From assembly GCA_018711275.1 (NCBI GenBank), contig DVIN01000069.1:1-55338 (forward strand): a DNA stretch of 55,338 nucleotides, written 5' to 3'. A program made the position numbers and the translations under genes. Below the pieces are notes generated by a model. The model was not told where the DNA came from, made no database searches, and saw nothing but the letters and a program-made list of their open reading frames with translations. This DNA is from Candidatus Pullilachnospira intestinigallinarum (lineage in GTDB: Bacteria > Bacillota > Clostridia > Lachnospirales > Lachnospiraceae). This document shows, piece by piece, positions 1-7,128 of the stretch (position 1 is its first letter; each line of letters opens with the position of its first letter).

Positions 1-469
1 CCCGCTGCTTCTGCCCGCCGGACATGGTTCCTGTCACCTGCCCCGCATACGCCTCCATCTCCACCTTTTTCAGCGCCTCCAGGGCCAGCGCTTTCTTTCC
101 GTGGATCTTCTTTGCGGAGAAATCCAGCGGCAGCAGTACATTTTCCATGGCGGTAAATTCCTCCACCAAAGCGAAATCCTGCAGCACGATTCCGATCTGC
201 TCATTGCGGATCCTGGCCATTTCCCGGTCCCGGGCCGCTTCCATCTTCTTTCCGTTCAGCTGATATTCCCCGCCATCCAGGGTATCCAGGCAGCCCAGAA
301 TATGCAGCAGGGTGGATTTTCCGCAGCCGGATTTTCCCATCACGGCCACCAGCTCCCCCTGCCAGATTTCACAGGAAACACCCGCCAGCGCTTCCAGCTG
401 ATTTTCTTTTCCTTTGTTATAGATTTTCTTCACATCCACGCATCGGATCATTGGTTTCTTTTCTTCCAT
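1..469 (-). CDS. ABC transporter ATP-binding protein (3' end outside window)
   Basis: This is the ATPase subunit that would power the two permeases encoded just upstream. The visible 156 residues contain a Walker A (GKSGCGKST, residues 45-53), a Q-loop (VLQDF) and the start of the signature MSGGQKQR, where the window ends; Walker B and the H-loop are therefore not seen. The sequence is of the LolD/MacB type (short ATPase working with FtsX-type permeases). The start is the ATG at 469, preceded by a GGGGGA ribosome site. It lies 79 bp after the second permease and is probably in the same operon. Exported substrate unknown; the neighbouring secreted protein makes a peptide or protein plausible (inference). 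Confidence 0.9.
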   Translation of the reverse strand, partial: MEEKKPMIRCVDVKKIYNKGKENQLEALAGVSCEIWQGELVAVMGKSGCGKSTLLHILGCLDTLDGGEYQLNGKKMEAARDREMARIRNEQIGIVLQDFALVEEFTAMENVLLPLDFSAKKIHGKKALALEALKKVEMEAYAGQVTGTMSGGQKQR

Positions 470-548
470 AACACGTTCCCCCGATTTTGCTTCTGACAGG
501 TTCCTGCCTTTTCCCGTCTCTCCCACTTTTCGTTTCTCATACCGTCCT

Positions 549-1799
549 TTACTCATACCGCAGAATCTCGCTCACCGATTTTTTCCGGATCATCCGCCCC
601 TGAATCCAGGAGGCAAACAGGAGATTTACCAGACTGATGGTCGCGCTGGTGAAAATCTGAGGCGTATCCAGATACATCACCGTGCCGCCGGTGGTCACCG
701 TGATATTGCCCATCCACCAGGCTGCCGCCCATGCCGCTGCCAGAGACAGTACCGCCAGAAACAGGCTGCTTCTGGTATGGATCCCGATACATCCTGCTCT
801 TCGCAGTCCGCACAGCTGATAGATCCCGTACCGGTGCATCTGCAGACGAGCGTTGATGGAACCGGTACTCAGTTCACTGAGCAGCACCATGAACAGCGCA
901 ATGAGAAACACAGGAAGAAGCTGCAGGTTTTCTTCCATCAACGTCCTGCGGCTGTTGTCCATCAGCGTGGGAAAATCGATCATTTCCTCAAATCCCATCA
1001 GCTTCATGAAATCCTTCTGAGCCTTTCTCTGGGAATCGCCCATCTCCGGTTCTTCCTGCCGCCACACCAGATCGCTGATCTGCGCCGCTGTTTCCGGATT
1101 GCCTGTGTACTCCTTTACCATTTCCAACTCCTGTCTGGAAATGACAAAAATGGGAAGATCCCGGTATTCCTTCCGGATACTGGTATAAGCCCAGCGAAAA
1201 TCCGTATCTTCTCCCACCACGATATTATAACCGGGGAGATAGGTATTTTCCGAAAGCACGCCCTGGATCTCCACCTCCAGCACGCCCATGCCCTCCTCAT
1301 AGGGTTCGGGATAAAGCTGTATCCGGTCACCGGTTTTCAGCCCGTAGGCATCGGAAGTAACCACTGCGTGGAGAATCTCCCCCTCCTTTGGCGTCCCCAG
1401 CCATCTTCCCTCCTGCATCCGGGGCGCGTAGGCGTCGATGATTTCCTGATCGTAGCCCTTCATGGTAAAATCCAGCGGTTTTCCTTCCCTCCGCGCAGAG
1501 CCCCAGATGGAATAGCTGGAGATAAAATGATTGCCCGGAAGCCGTTCCTCAAGCATCCTGCTGTCCTGAATGATCTCCCCGGTGCTGCTGTCAATCAGCC
1601 CATAGGCAAACAGCAGTTCTCCGTCTCCCTGCGACAGTCTTTCCACGCCGCGGAAATTGGGGTAGGTGGAGAAAAACACCGACACACAGGACATGCAGAT
1701 CAGCAGCAGGATGGCCAGCTGAAGGAAAATCAGCACATTCATTTTTGTCTGCTTTTCCAGGTTTTTAAAAGCCAGTTTCCATTTCACTTTCTCATTCAT
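549..1799 (-). CDS. FtsX-type ABC transporter permease (second subunit)
   Basis: A 416-residue membrane protein with one N-terminal transmembrane helix (about 20-43), a large extracytoplasmic region (about 45-285) and three C-terminal helices. This is the four-helix topology of MacB/LolC/FtsX permeases. Its start overlaps the end of the other permease gene by 8 bp and has a GGGGGAA site, so the two are translationally coupled. Together with the ATPase at 1-469 it should form a heterodimeric mechanotransmission-type transporter rather than a classical importer. Base composition is GC-richer than the gene before it. Function inferred from topology and context only. Confidence 0.85.
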   Translation of the reverse strand: MNEKVKWKLAFKNLEKQTKMNVLIFLQLAILLLICMSCVSVFFSTYPNFRGVERLSQGDGELLFAYGLIDSSTGEIIQDSRMLEERLPGNHFISSYSIWGSARREGKPLDFTMKGYDQEIIDAYAPRMQEGRWLGTPKEGEILHAVVTSDAYGLKTGDRIQLYPEPYEEGMGVLEVEIQGVLSENTYLPGYNIVVGEDTDFRWAYTSIRKEYRDLPIFVISRQELEMVKEYTGNPETAAQISDLVWRQEEPEMGDSQRKAQKDFMKLMGFEEMIDFPTLMDNSRRTLMEENLQLLPVFLIALFMVLLSELSTGSINARLQMHRYGIYQLCGLRRAGCIGIHTRSSLFLAVLSLAAAWAAAWWMGNITVTTGGTVMYLDTPQIFTSATISLVNLLFASWIQGRMIRKKSVSEILRYE

Positions 1800-2934
1800 A
1801 TCTTTTCCCCCGCAGCAAGAGCGTCAGCGATGATGACCGCAGTTCCATTCCAATCACCACCGCGAGAATCACAAACGTCACCACCAGATATCCCGCAATC
1901 AGCTTTCCGTAAATTACCGGGCTGTACAGAGTGACAATATCTCTGTGTACTTTTGCAAGCAAGGGAAGAATCAGCCAGTGAAAACATCCAAAAGCCGCCA
2001 CTGTCCCGGGGAGTACCAGCCCGATACATTCTCCCAGATAGAGCAGCGCCGCTTTTCCCTTGCGGAGACCACATGTTCTGAAAATTGCCAGTTCTCCCCT
2101 TCTCTTGATCAGCATATACCGGTAAAGCAAAGAAAAATTCAGAGCCGCAGCTCCAATAATAAAAAGATTTACCAGAAGAATCGTATTATACCGATACAAA
2201 ATATTCAGATCCGGAATTTCATAATCTGGGAAAGCAACTTTTCCGTCTAATTCCTCCACCATGGTATTATGAAATAAATCATAATCTTTTTTTGTTATTG
2301 GTTCAGCAAGAGTAATGGAAGGGGACGATTTATAAAGAATCGTATCTTCATCCAAAGACAAAAACGGAACCATAACATAACTCCATTCCTGTGTTGCTAT
2401 AATCTGATATTCTTTTCCCAGGAAGATTACCTTATTGTCTTGTATATCCAGTTTTTTCTGTTCTTCAGGATAACTGGTTACCAGCGCTACCAATTCTCCA
2501 TTCTTTTCCTGTTCTTCCGTGAAATAGTGCAGTAAATTACCCACTTTGATACCGTTGTCTACAAAAAACTGGCTGGGAACAATCTCTCCATTTTTTACAG
2601 TAAAATGAAAATCTACCCTGCTTTGATTCCACTCCGGATATTCTTCTGAAATATTGATGTCCACATAATATGAAATAATTTTATCATTCAATTCCTGTGG
2701 AAGTTTTAAAATTGCCTGCTGAAATTCCCCCCGTGTCACATCTTCTGTAAATCGGAATTCAATATCTGACAGATTTTGCTCCTCTGCACTCTTTTTTACG
2801 ATATAAATGCCAAACAGACCGTAAGCAGACAGCATTGCAATGCAGGACAGGAAAATACAGCCTATACATAATATAAAAATCCCCTGTTCTTTTCTGAAAA
2901 ATTTTTTCAGATTCAGCAAAATATATTTTCCCAT
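1792..2934 (-). CDS. FtsX-type ABC transporter permease (first subunit)
   Basis: A 380-residue membrane protein with a helix at about 20-46, an extracytoplasmic domain of roughly 190 residues and three helices in the C-terminal third, matching the following permease in topology but not visibly in sequence. The ATG at 2934 follows GAGGGA. The first two thirds of the gene (about 2150-2940) is visibly A+T-rich while its 3' end and the next gene are G+C-rich, which suggests recombination or recent transfer. It lies about 100 bp downstream of the secreted-protein gene, separated from it by a hairpin. Partners: the 416-residue permease and the ATPase. Confidence 0.85.
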   Translation of the reverse strand: MGKYILLNLKKFFRKEQGIFILCIGCIFLSCIAMLSAYGLFGIYIVKKSAEEQNLSDIEFRFTEDVTRGEFQQAILKLPQELNDKIISYYVDINISEEYPEWNQSRVDFHFTVKNGEIVPSQFFVDNGIKVGNLLHYFTEEQEKNGELVALVTSYPEEQKKLDIQDNKVIFLGKEYQIIATQEWSYVMVPFLSLDEDTILYKSSPSITLAEPITKKDYDLFHNTMVEELDGKVAFPDYEIPDLNILYRYNTILLVNLFIIGAAALNFSLLYRYMLIKRRGELAIFRTCGLRKGKAALLYLGECIGLVLPGTVAAFGCFHWLILPLLAKVHRDIVTLYSPVIYGKLIAGYLVVTFVILAVVIGMELRSSSLTLLLRGKRYE

Positions 2935-2984
2935 AACTTTCCCTCAAAACAATAGCACTCATTACATTACTTCTTTCTCGCTCA

Positions 2985-3028
2985 GAATTACAAATGGGGC
3001 AGAATATTGTTACTGATTCTACCCCATT
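2985..3028 (-). terminator. Hairpin between the secreted-protein gene and the ABC permease genes
   Basis: A 13-bp stem (AATGGGG-T-AGAAT on the minus strand, one G-U pair) with a 10-nt loop begins 8 nt after the stop codon of the secreted-protein gene. It is followed only by a weak U-rich stretch (TTTGTAATT). It may be a partial terminator that gives the secreted protein more transcript than the transporter genes, or an mRNA 3' stabiliser. Confidence 0.55.
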
Positions 3029-3035
3029 ATAATTC

Positions 3036-3425
3036 TTAATGCTTAGCAGTTGTAGTTAAAGTCTCCAATAACCTGGTAGATGGCAGTGAACCACTGTAAA
3101 TCTGAGCAGTTACAACATTATGATCAACACCACTCAAACCAGATGATGACACACTTTTTGATCCAGAAGTTATCGCACCTTCCGAAGACTTCCGAGAAAG
3201 AGTTGTATTGTTTTTATTCTGAACCAACTGCCACACTCTCGCATATCTGCTTACTCCAGTATTTCTATTGGTTACTGACCCTGTTCCCGATGTTGTTGTA
3301 CAGGTTGCAGAAACCTTCAGATATGAGCCCAGATTAGAACTCGATCCAGCTGATACTACCGTCACCGATCCTAAAAGCATCATGCCTGACAAAAGGAAAC
3401 ATAACATTGTGCGTCTTTTTTTCAT
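3036..3425 (-). CDS. Small secreted Ser/Thr-rich protein, function unknown
   Basis: A 129-residue protein with a clear Sec signal peptide: MKKRR, a hydrophobic core, and a likely cleavage after VSA near residue 26. The mature part (about 103 residues) is rich in Ser, Thr, Asn and Gly, has one cysteine and no transmembrane segment, and reads as alternating beta strands (for example YLKVSATCTTTSG). The GAAGGGGGT site before the ATG is strong. Size, secretion signal and the following ABC genes resemble lactococcin-972-type bacteriocin loci, but I see only a faint local similarity (GSVTNRNTG against the TVVNNNTG region of that family), so the family assignment is not made. It has its own promoter, which copies that of the upstream regulator gene. 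Confidence 0.75.
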   Translation of the reverse strand: MKKRRTMLCFLLSGMMLLGSVTVVSAGSSSNLGSYLKVSATCTTTSGTGSVTNRNTGVSRYARVWQLVQNKNNTTLSRKSSEGAITSGSKSVSSSGLSGVDHNVVTAQIYSGSLPSTRLLETLTTTAKH

Positions 3426-3573
3426 TCTACTTGACCCCCTTCTTTTCTTTAGATTTAGCTTTCCTACTACCTATTCCTTCCCATTGGAATCGCCCCCTCT
3501 TAACATTTTCTTATATTTGAATATAATAAAACTTTTTATCGCACATTTTCTTTTGCTTGAATTTTATATTTAT

Positions 3574-3640
3574 ATTATATTGTTTATTTGTAATTATCTA
3601 AAGTATTTTCTGAATCCGTAAGAATAATGTAAGATTTTAA
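3574..3640 (-). promoter_or_regulatory. Promoter of the secreted-protein gene with an 11-bp-period direct repeat
   Basis: On the minus strand a TATAAT box (3574-3579) has TTTAGA 17 bp upstream. Further upstream are two direct half-sites, CTTACA (3628-3633) and CTTACG (3617-3622), whose starts are 11 bp apart. The second half-site starts 43 bp before the TATAAT. The upstream flank AAAATCTTACA and the stretch TCAGAAAA also occur in the promoter at 5544-5610. Half-sites spaced one helical turn apart are typical of OmpR-family response regulators. The 5' UTR is about 140 nt. Confidence 0.65.
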
Positions 3641-3648
3641 CCTCCGAA

Positions 3649-5058
3649 TCAGTTGATTACAATCGTCCCTGTCAAATGAATACTGGAAGAACCATTGTTG
3701 ACGATCCGAATCACATAAGTTCCCGTTTTCTGTGCCGTAAAGCCCATTCCCAGCGTACCATATTGCGAAGATGCCGTTCTCGTTTCGCCTGTGCTGGCAT
3801 TGATGATCTTCACGGTAAAATTCGCCGAGGTTCCCGCCGCATCTGATAGATGCAGTTCCATTGTCCTTCCCTTTGTCAGGCTCGCTTTCCTGATATCCTT
3901 CTGCTGATTTCCCGCTATCGTCACATCTATCGCCGTCACTGCCCGCGGCTGAACAGACAGAGAAGGAATACCGGCCAGATCTGCTTCCGTCATCGGTTCC
4001 TCCTGTGTATAAACTGCTGGAAAGCCGCTGACCTCAACAGCCTCCGTTTGCCTGGTCTCCCACACGTTGTTGACCGCTTCCTGAGCCTGTTCTCCTCCCA
4101 GCATCCCAGCGTATGTAACCACCGGCATCATTCCCATCACAGCAGTCACCGCCGCTGCCAGTATCCTTTTTCTGATTTCTTTTCCTTTCATAATACACCA
4201 AATTCTCCTTTCCATCCTTTTTTCTGAATCATACCCGAAAGCCAGTCTTCCATCTTTCTTTCCGCCCTCTTCCGCCAGGTCAATCAGCAGGCCGGCATAC
4301 CGCTTTTTCTCGCTTTTTTCCATATTCCGCGTACAACGCAGATCACAGGCGATCTCCCCGAAATACGCAAACTCCCTCAGGAAAATCCATGCCGCCGGAT
4401 GAAACCACTGCAGGCAGCAGAGCAGCCGGACCGCTTCCCTCCACCAGAGATCTCCTCCCTTCCAGTGGCGGATCTCATGGCGAAGTACGCTGGTCAGCTC
4501 CCATTCGTGCTGCATATCCGGCGGCAGAAATATCACCGGCCGGAAGTATCCTGCCAAAAATGGGGAGCCTGCCAGATGGGACCGGAACACCCGGATGCTG
4601 CGCCGGACGCCCATTTCCCGGCAGAGCCTGTCCGTCAGGGCTGCCGCAGTACCTGTATCCGGTTCCGATAGTCTTTTCATCTTCCGCAGTGTCCCCAGCG
4701 CCAGCGCCCGCTTTCCTGCCCAGAGAACAAGAAACACCAGCAGCCATACCAGGAAAATCCGTCCCAGGAGCTTCCACCCGCCCAGATCCAGAAAAGCTTC
4801 CATATCGGAGCTGTAAGAGATGACTTCCTGGAAATCCTCAGAATTCAGTGGTTCCACAGTTACCCGGGTTCTGTCGGCAATCATCCAGGCAGTAACCGGA
4901 AAACCCAGCAGGTATTCATAAAAAGTCACTGCCTTCAGAATCGGGTAACCCATTTCCTCATTCTTTCTTTTCAGAATCCACACAACCGTCAGCGCGGCTG
5001 CCATCACCAGGCATCCATGGATTCCCAACCCCATCACATAAAGAAATAACTTATTCAT
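3649..5058 (-). CDS. M56-family membrane metallopeptidase (BlaR1/MecR1-like) with a non-transpeptidase ectodomain
   Basis: A 469-residue protein with four predicted transmembrane helices (near 5-29, 45-60, 100-117 and 298-318). The zinc motif HEIRH is at 194-198 and a third ligand candidate, E235 (FGEIACD), follows, as in gluzincins. Proteins of this family sense a signal outside the cell and cleave or release the partner BlaI repressor encoded just upstream. The C-terminal extracytoplasmic part (about 320-469) is a short beta-rich domain without SxxK, SxN or KTG motifs, so it does not look like the penicillin-binding sensor of BlaR1. I start at ATG 5058 (AAAGGA 8 nt upstream); it overlaps the repressor gene by 8 bp. 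Confidence 0.85.
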   Translation of the reverse strand: MNKLFLYVMGLGIHGCLVMAAALTVVWILKRKNEEMGYPILKAVTFYEYLLGFPVTAWMIADRTRVTVEPLNSEDFQEVISYSSDMEAFLDLGGWKLLGRIFLVWLLVFLVLWAGKRALALGTLRKMKRLSEPDTGTAAALTDRLCREMGVRRSIRVFRSHLAGSPFLAGYFRPVIFLPPDMQHEWELTSVLRHEIRHWKGGDLWWREAVRLLCCLQWFHPAAWIFLREFAYFGEIACDLRCTRNMEKSEKKRYAGLLIDLAEEGGKKDGRLAFGYDSEKRMERRIWCIMKGKEIRKRILAAAVTAVMGMMPVVTYAGMLGGEQAQEAVNNVWETRQTEAVEVSGFPAVYTQEEPMTEADLAGIPSLSVQPRAVTAIDVTIAGNQQKDIRKASLTKGRTMELHLSDAAGTSANFTVKIINASTGETRTASSQYGTLGMGFTAQKTGTYVIRIVNNGSSSIHLTGTIVIN

Positions 5059-5455
5059 CCTCAAATTCCTTTAACAGCTTTCTCACCCGTCTGGCCTGCT
5101 GTTCGGTCAGCCGTTCTTTCCCGCAGAATGCCGCAACCAGATGTTCCAGAGAATTCATCCCCAGCCTTTTTTTCAGTTTCTGGTTCAGAATCGCCTGCTC
5201 ATATTCCCGTCTGGTCACCAGGGCAAAATACCGGTAATGCTTCCCTTCCCGCTCTGTACGCACATAATTTTTCTCCGCGATCCGGTAAAGCAAGGTACTC
5301 TTTGTTCCCCGGGCCTGCCCGAAGCAGGCATACAGATCCTCACTGCTGATTCCTTCCGGATGCTCCCAGATCACATTCATAAATTCCAGCTCCGCCTCCG
5401 ACAGCTTTTTCCTGCCTCCCAGGGTATCCAGCGTCTCATCCGGTGTTCTTCCCAT
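5051..5455 (-). CDS. BlaI/MecI/CopY-family transcriptional repressor
   Basis: A 134-residue protein. An N-terminal winged helix (about 15-90; SEAELEFMNVIWEHPEG is the typical opening of the family) is followed by a helical C-terminal dimerisation region. It starts at an ATG behind AAAGGAGGAG. Paired with the M56 peptidase gene that overlaps its 3' end, it should be the DNA-binding half of a signal-released repressor pair. The targets are probably its own operon and possibly the secreted-protein/ABC operon. A perfect palindrome lies 31 bp upstream of the start codon and could be its operator (inference). Confidence 0.9.
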   Translation of the reverse strand: MGRTPDETLDTLGGRKKLSEAELEFMNVIWEHPEGISSEDLYACFGQARGTKSTLLYRIAEKNYVRTEREGKHYRYFALVTRREYEQAILNQKLKKRLGMNSLEHLVAAFCGKERLTEQQARRVRKLLKEFEDE

Positions 5456-5485
5456 GAAAACTCCTCCTTTCCCGTGTCTTTTTCA

Positions 5486-5497
5486 GACCATATGGTC
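5486..5497 (-). promoter_or_regulatory. Palindrome in the repressor-gene leader, candidate BlaI-type operator
   Basis: GACCATATGGTC is a perfect 12-bp palindrome flanked by T- and A-runs. It lies between the 5' hairpin and the ribosome-binding site of the repressor gene. It is placed as an autoregulatory operator would be, but it does not match the TACA-N2-TGTA consensus of BlaI/CopY, and I see no second copy before the secreted-protein gene. Confidence 0.4.
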
Positions 5498-5498
5498 A

Positions 5499-5535
5499 AA
5501 AAGAGAGACTTTCATCTCCCATAAGTCTCTCTTTT
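5499..5535 (-). terminator. 5'-terminal hairpin with U-run in the repressor-gene leader
   Basis: The 11-bp perfect stem AAGAGAGACTT / AAGTCTCTCTT is flanked by A-runs and T-runs, so it could act as a terminator in either direction. It sits directly at the predicted transcript start, a few bases after the TATAAT at 5544-5549. For the minus-strand transcript it would be either an early attenuator of the blaI/M56 operon or a 5' stabilising hairpin. Confidence 0.55.
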
Positions 5536-5543
5536 TTAATTAC

Positions 5544-5610
5544 ATTATAAGATTTTTTTATAATTAGTACAGCTGTTTTTCTGATGTTAAGGGAATTGTA
5601 AGATTTTTCT
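5544..5610 (-). promoter_or_regulatory. Promoter of the blaI/M56 operon with an 11-bp-period direct repeat
   Basis: TATAAT lies at 5544-5549 (minus strand), with a weak -35 region (TGTACT, 16 bp spacer). Upstream half-sites are CTTACA (5597-5602) and CTTAAC (5586-5591), starts 11 bp apart; the second starts 42 bp before the TATAAT. Shared blocks with the promoter at 3574-3640 are AAAATCTTACA, TCAGAAAA and TAATTA, in the same order and spacing. A weak -35 with an upstream direct repeat fits activator-dependent transcription. Confidence 0.65.
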
Positions 5611-5628
5611 CCTATACAAATACACCGA

Positions 5629-5668
5629 CAAAAAAACTGCCGCACCCCCATACTCAGGAATGCGGCAG
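5629..5668 (-). terminator. Intrinsic terminator of the decarboxylase operon
   Basis: The 8-bp stem CTGCCGCA / TGCGGCAG is followed on the minus strand by seven T residues, just after the stop codon of the oadA-like gene. It closes the operon that starts near 11.14 kb. Confidence 0.9.
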
Positions 5669-5690
5669 CATTTCTCTTTTTTAAACCTTA

Positions 5691-7103
5691 TTATACCGGA
5701 TAAGCTCCGTTTTTCTCATCCGCTATTTTCGGGTCTACCTTGGTCTGCTGTGCTTGTCTGTATTTGAAGAACTCGGTGGCAACCTGCGGGAACAGGGCGT
5801 AGGTCAGAACATCCTCATCCTGCTCAGACCACTGGGCCATCTCGCTTCTCAAAGTATCCAGCTCGTCGGGGATCAGATCCGCCGGACGGCAGGTGATGGG
5901 CTGCTTGTCGCCGATACACTTCTTCTGCACTTCCGGATTGAAGGGCTTCACCGTAGCGCCGTACTCACCGGACAGAACCGCCTTGGTCTCCTTGGTCACC
6001 ATCTTATAGCGCTCGCCCATCAGCACGTTGAATACTGCCTGAGTACCAACGATCTGAGAGGACGGCGTAACCAGAGGCGGCTCGCCCAGATCCTTGCGGA
6101 CACGGGGCACCTCTTCCAGAACCTCATAGAACTTGTCCTCCGCGTGCTGCTCTTTCAGCTGAGATGTCAGGTTGGACAGCATACCGCCCGGTACCTGATA
6201 CAGCAGGGTCTTGATATTTACACCCAGGTTCTTGGGATTCAAAAGGCCGCTGTCCAGCGCGTCATCGCGGATGGGACGGAAGTAGTCGGCGATCTCTGCC
6301 AGCAGGTTCTGATCGAAACCGGTATCGTACTCGGTTCCCTTGAAGGTCTCCACCATAACCTCGGTGGCCGGCTGAGAAGTTCCCAGCGCAAAGGGAGACA
6401 TGGCGGTATCAATCACATCCACGCCTGCTTCCACAGCTTTCAGATAAGACATGGAAGCCACACCAGAGGTATAATGACTGTGCAGCTGAATCGGGATCTT
6501 CACAGTCTCTTTCAAAGCTTTCACCAGCTCGGTTGCCTTATAGGGCAGCAGCAGTCCGGCCATATCTTTAATACAGATGGAATTCGCGCCCATCTCCTCG
6601 ATCTGTTTTGCCAGGTTCACCCAGTACTCCAGAGTATAGGCGTCGCCCAGCGTATAGGACATGGCTACCTGCGCATGCCCGCCCTCTTTGTTGGCGGCTT
6701 TCACGGCGGTCTGCAGGTTTCTCATATCATTCATACAGTCGAAAATACGAATGATATCGATACCGTTGGCAATGGACTTCTGAACGAAATATTCCACCAC
6801 ATCATCGGCATAGGGACGATATCCCAGAATGTTCTGTCCGCGGAACAGCATCTGCAGTTTGGTGTGCTTGAAGCCGTCACGGAATTTTCTCAGTCTCTCC
6901 CAGGGATCTTCCTTCAGGAAACGCAGGGAGGCATCGAAGGTGGCGCCGCCCCAGCACTCTACGGAGTGATATCCCACCTGATCCATCTTATCCACGATGG
7001 GAAGCATCTGCTCTGTTGTCATTCTCGTGGCAATCAGGGACTGATGCGCGTCACGAAGAATGGTCTCTGTTATTTTAATTGGTTTTTTCGCAATCTCTGA
7101 CAT
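5691..7103 (-). CDS. oadA: Oxaloacetate decarboxylase alpha-type carboxyltransferase (5S-like)
   Basis: A 470-residue carboxyltransferase of the OadA/pyruvate-carboxylase-B family. It moves the carboxyl group of oxaloacetate to carrier biotin, or carries out the reverse onto pyruvate. Visible motifs: LRDAHQSL near the N-terminus, the CIKDMAG segment with the active-site lysine, and the metal-binding LHSHYTSG. It has no C-terminal biotinyl domain; that function is the separate 138-residue carrier upstream, as with the 5S and 1.3S subunits of transcarboxylase. I start at MSEIAKK (ATG 7103) because AAGGAAG precedes it. Last gene of the operon, 25 bp after the Na+ pump gene and before a strong terminator. 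Confidence 0.92.
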   Translation of the reverse strand: MSEIAKKPIKITETILRDAHQSLIATRMTTEQMLPIVDKMDQVGYHSVECWGGATFDASLRFLKEDPWERLRKFRDGFKHTKLQMLFRGQNILGYRPYADDVVEYFVQKSIANGIDIIRIFDCMNDMRNLQTAVKAANKEGGHAQVAMSYTLGDAYTLEYWVNLAKQIEEMGANSICIKDMAGLLLPYKATELVKALKETVKIPIQLHSHYTSGVASMSYLKAVEAGVDVIDTAMSPFALGTSQPATEVMVETFKGTEYDTGFDQNLLAEIADYFRPIRDDALDSGLLNPKNLGVNIKTLLYQVPGGMLSNLTSQLKEQHAEDKFYEVLEEVPRVRKDLGEPPLVTPSSQIVGTQAVFNVLMGERYKMVTKETKAVLSGEYGATVKPFNPEVQKKCIGDKQPITCRPADLIPDELDTLRSEMAQWSEQDEDVLTYALFPQVATEFFKYRQAQQTKVDPKIADEKNGAYPV

Positions 7104-7128
7104 AGTTTTCTTCCTTTCTATCACTCAA

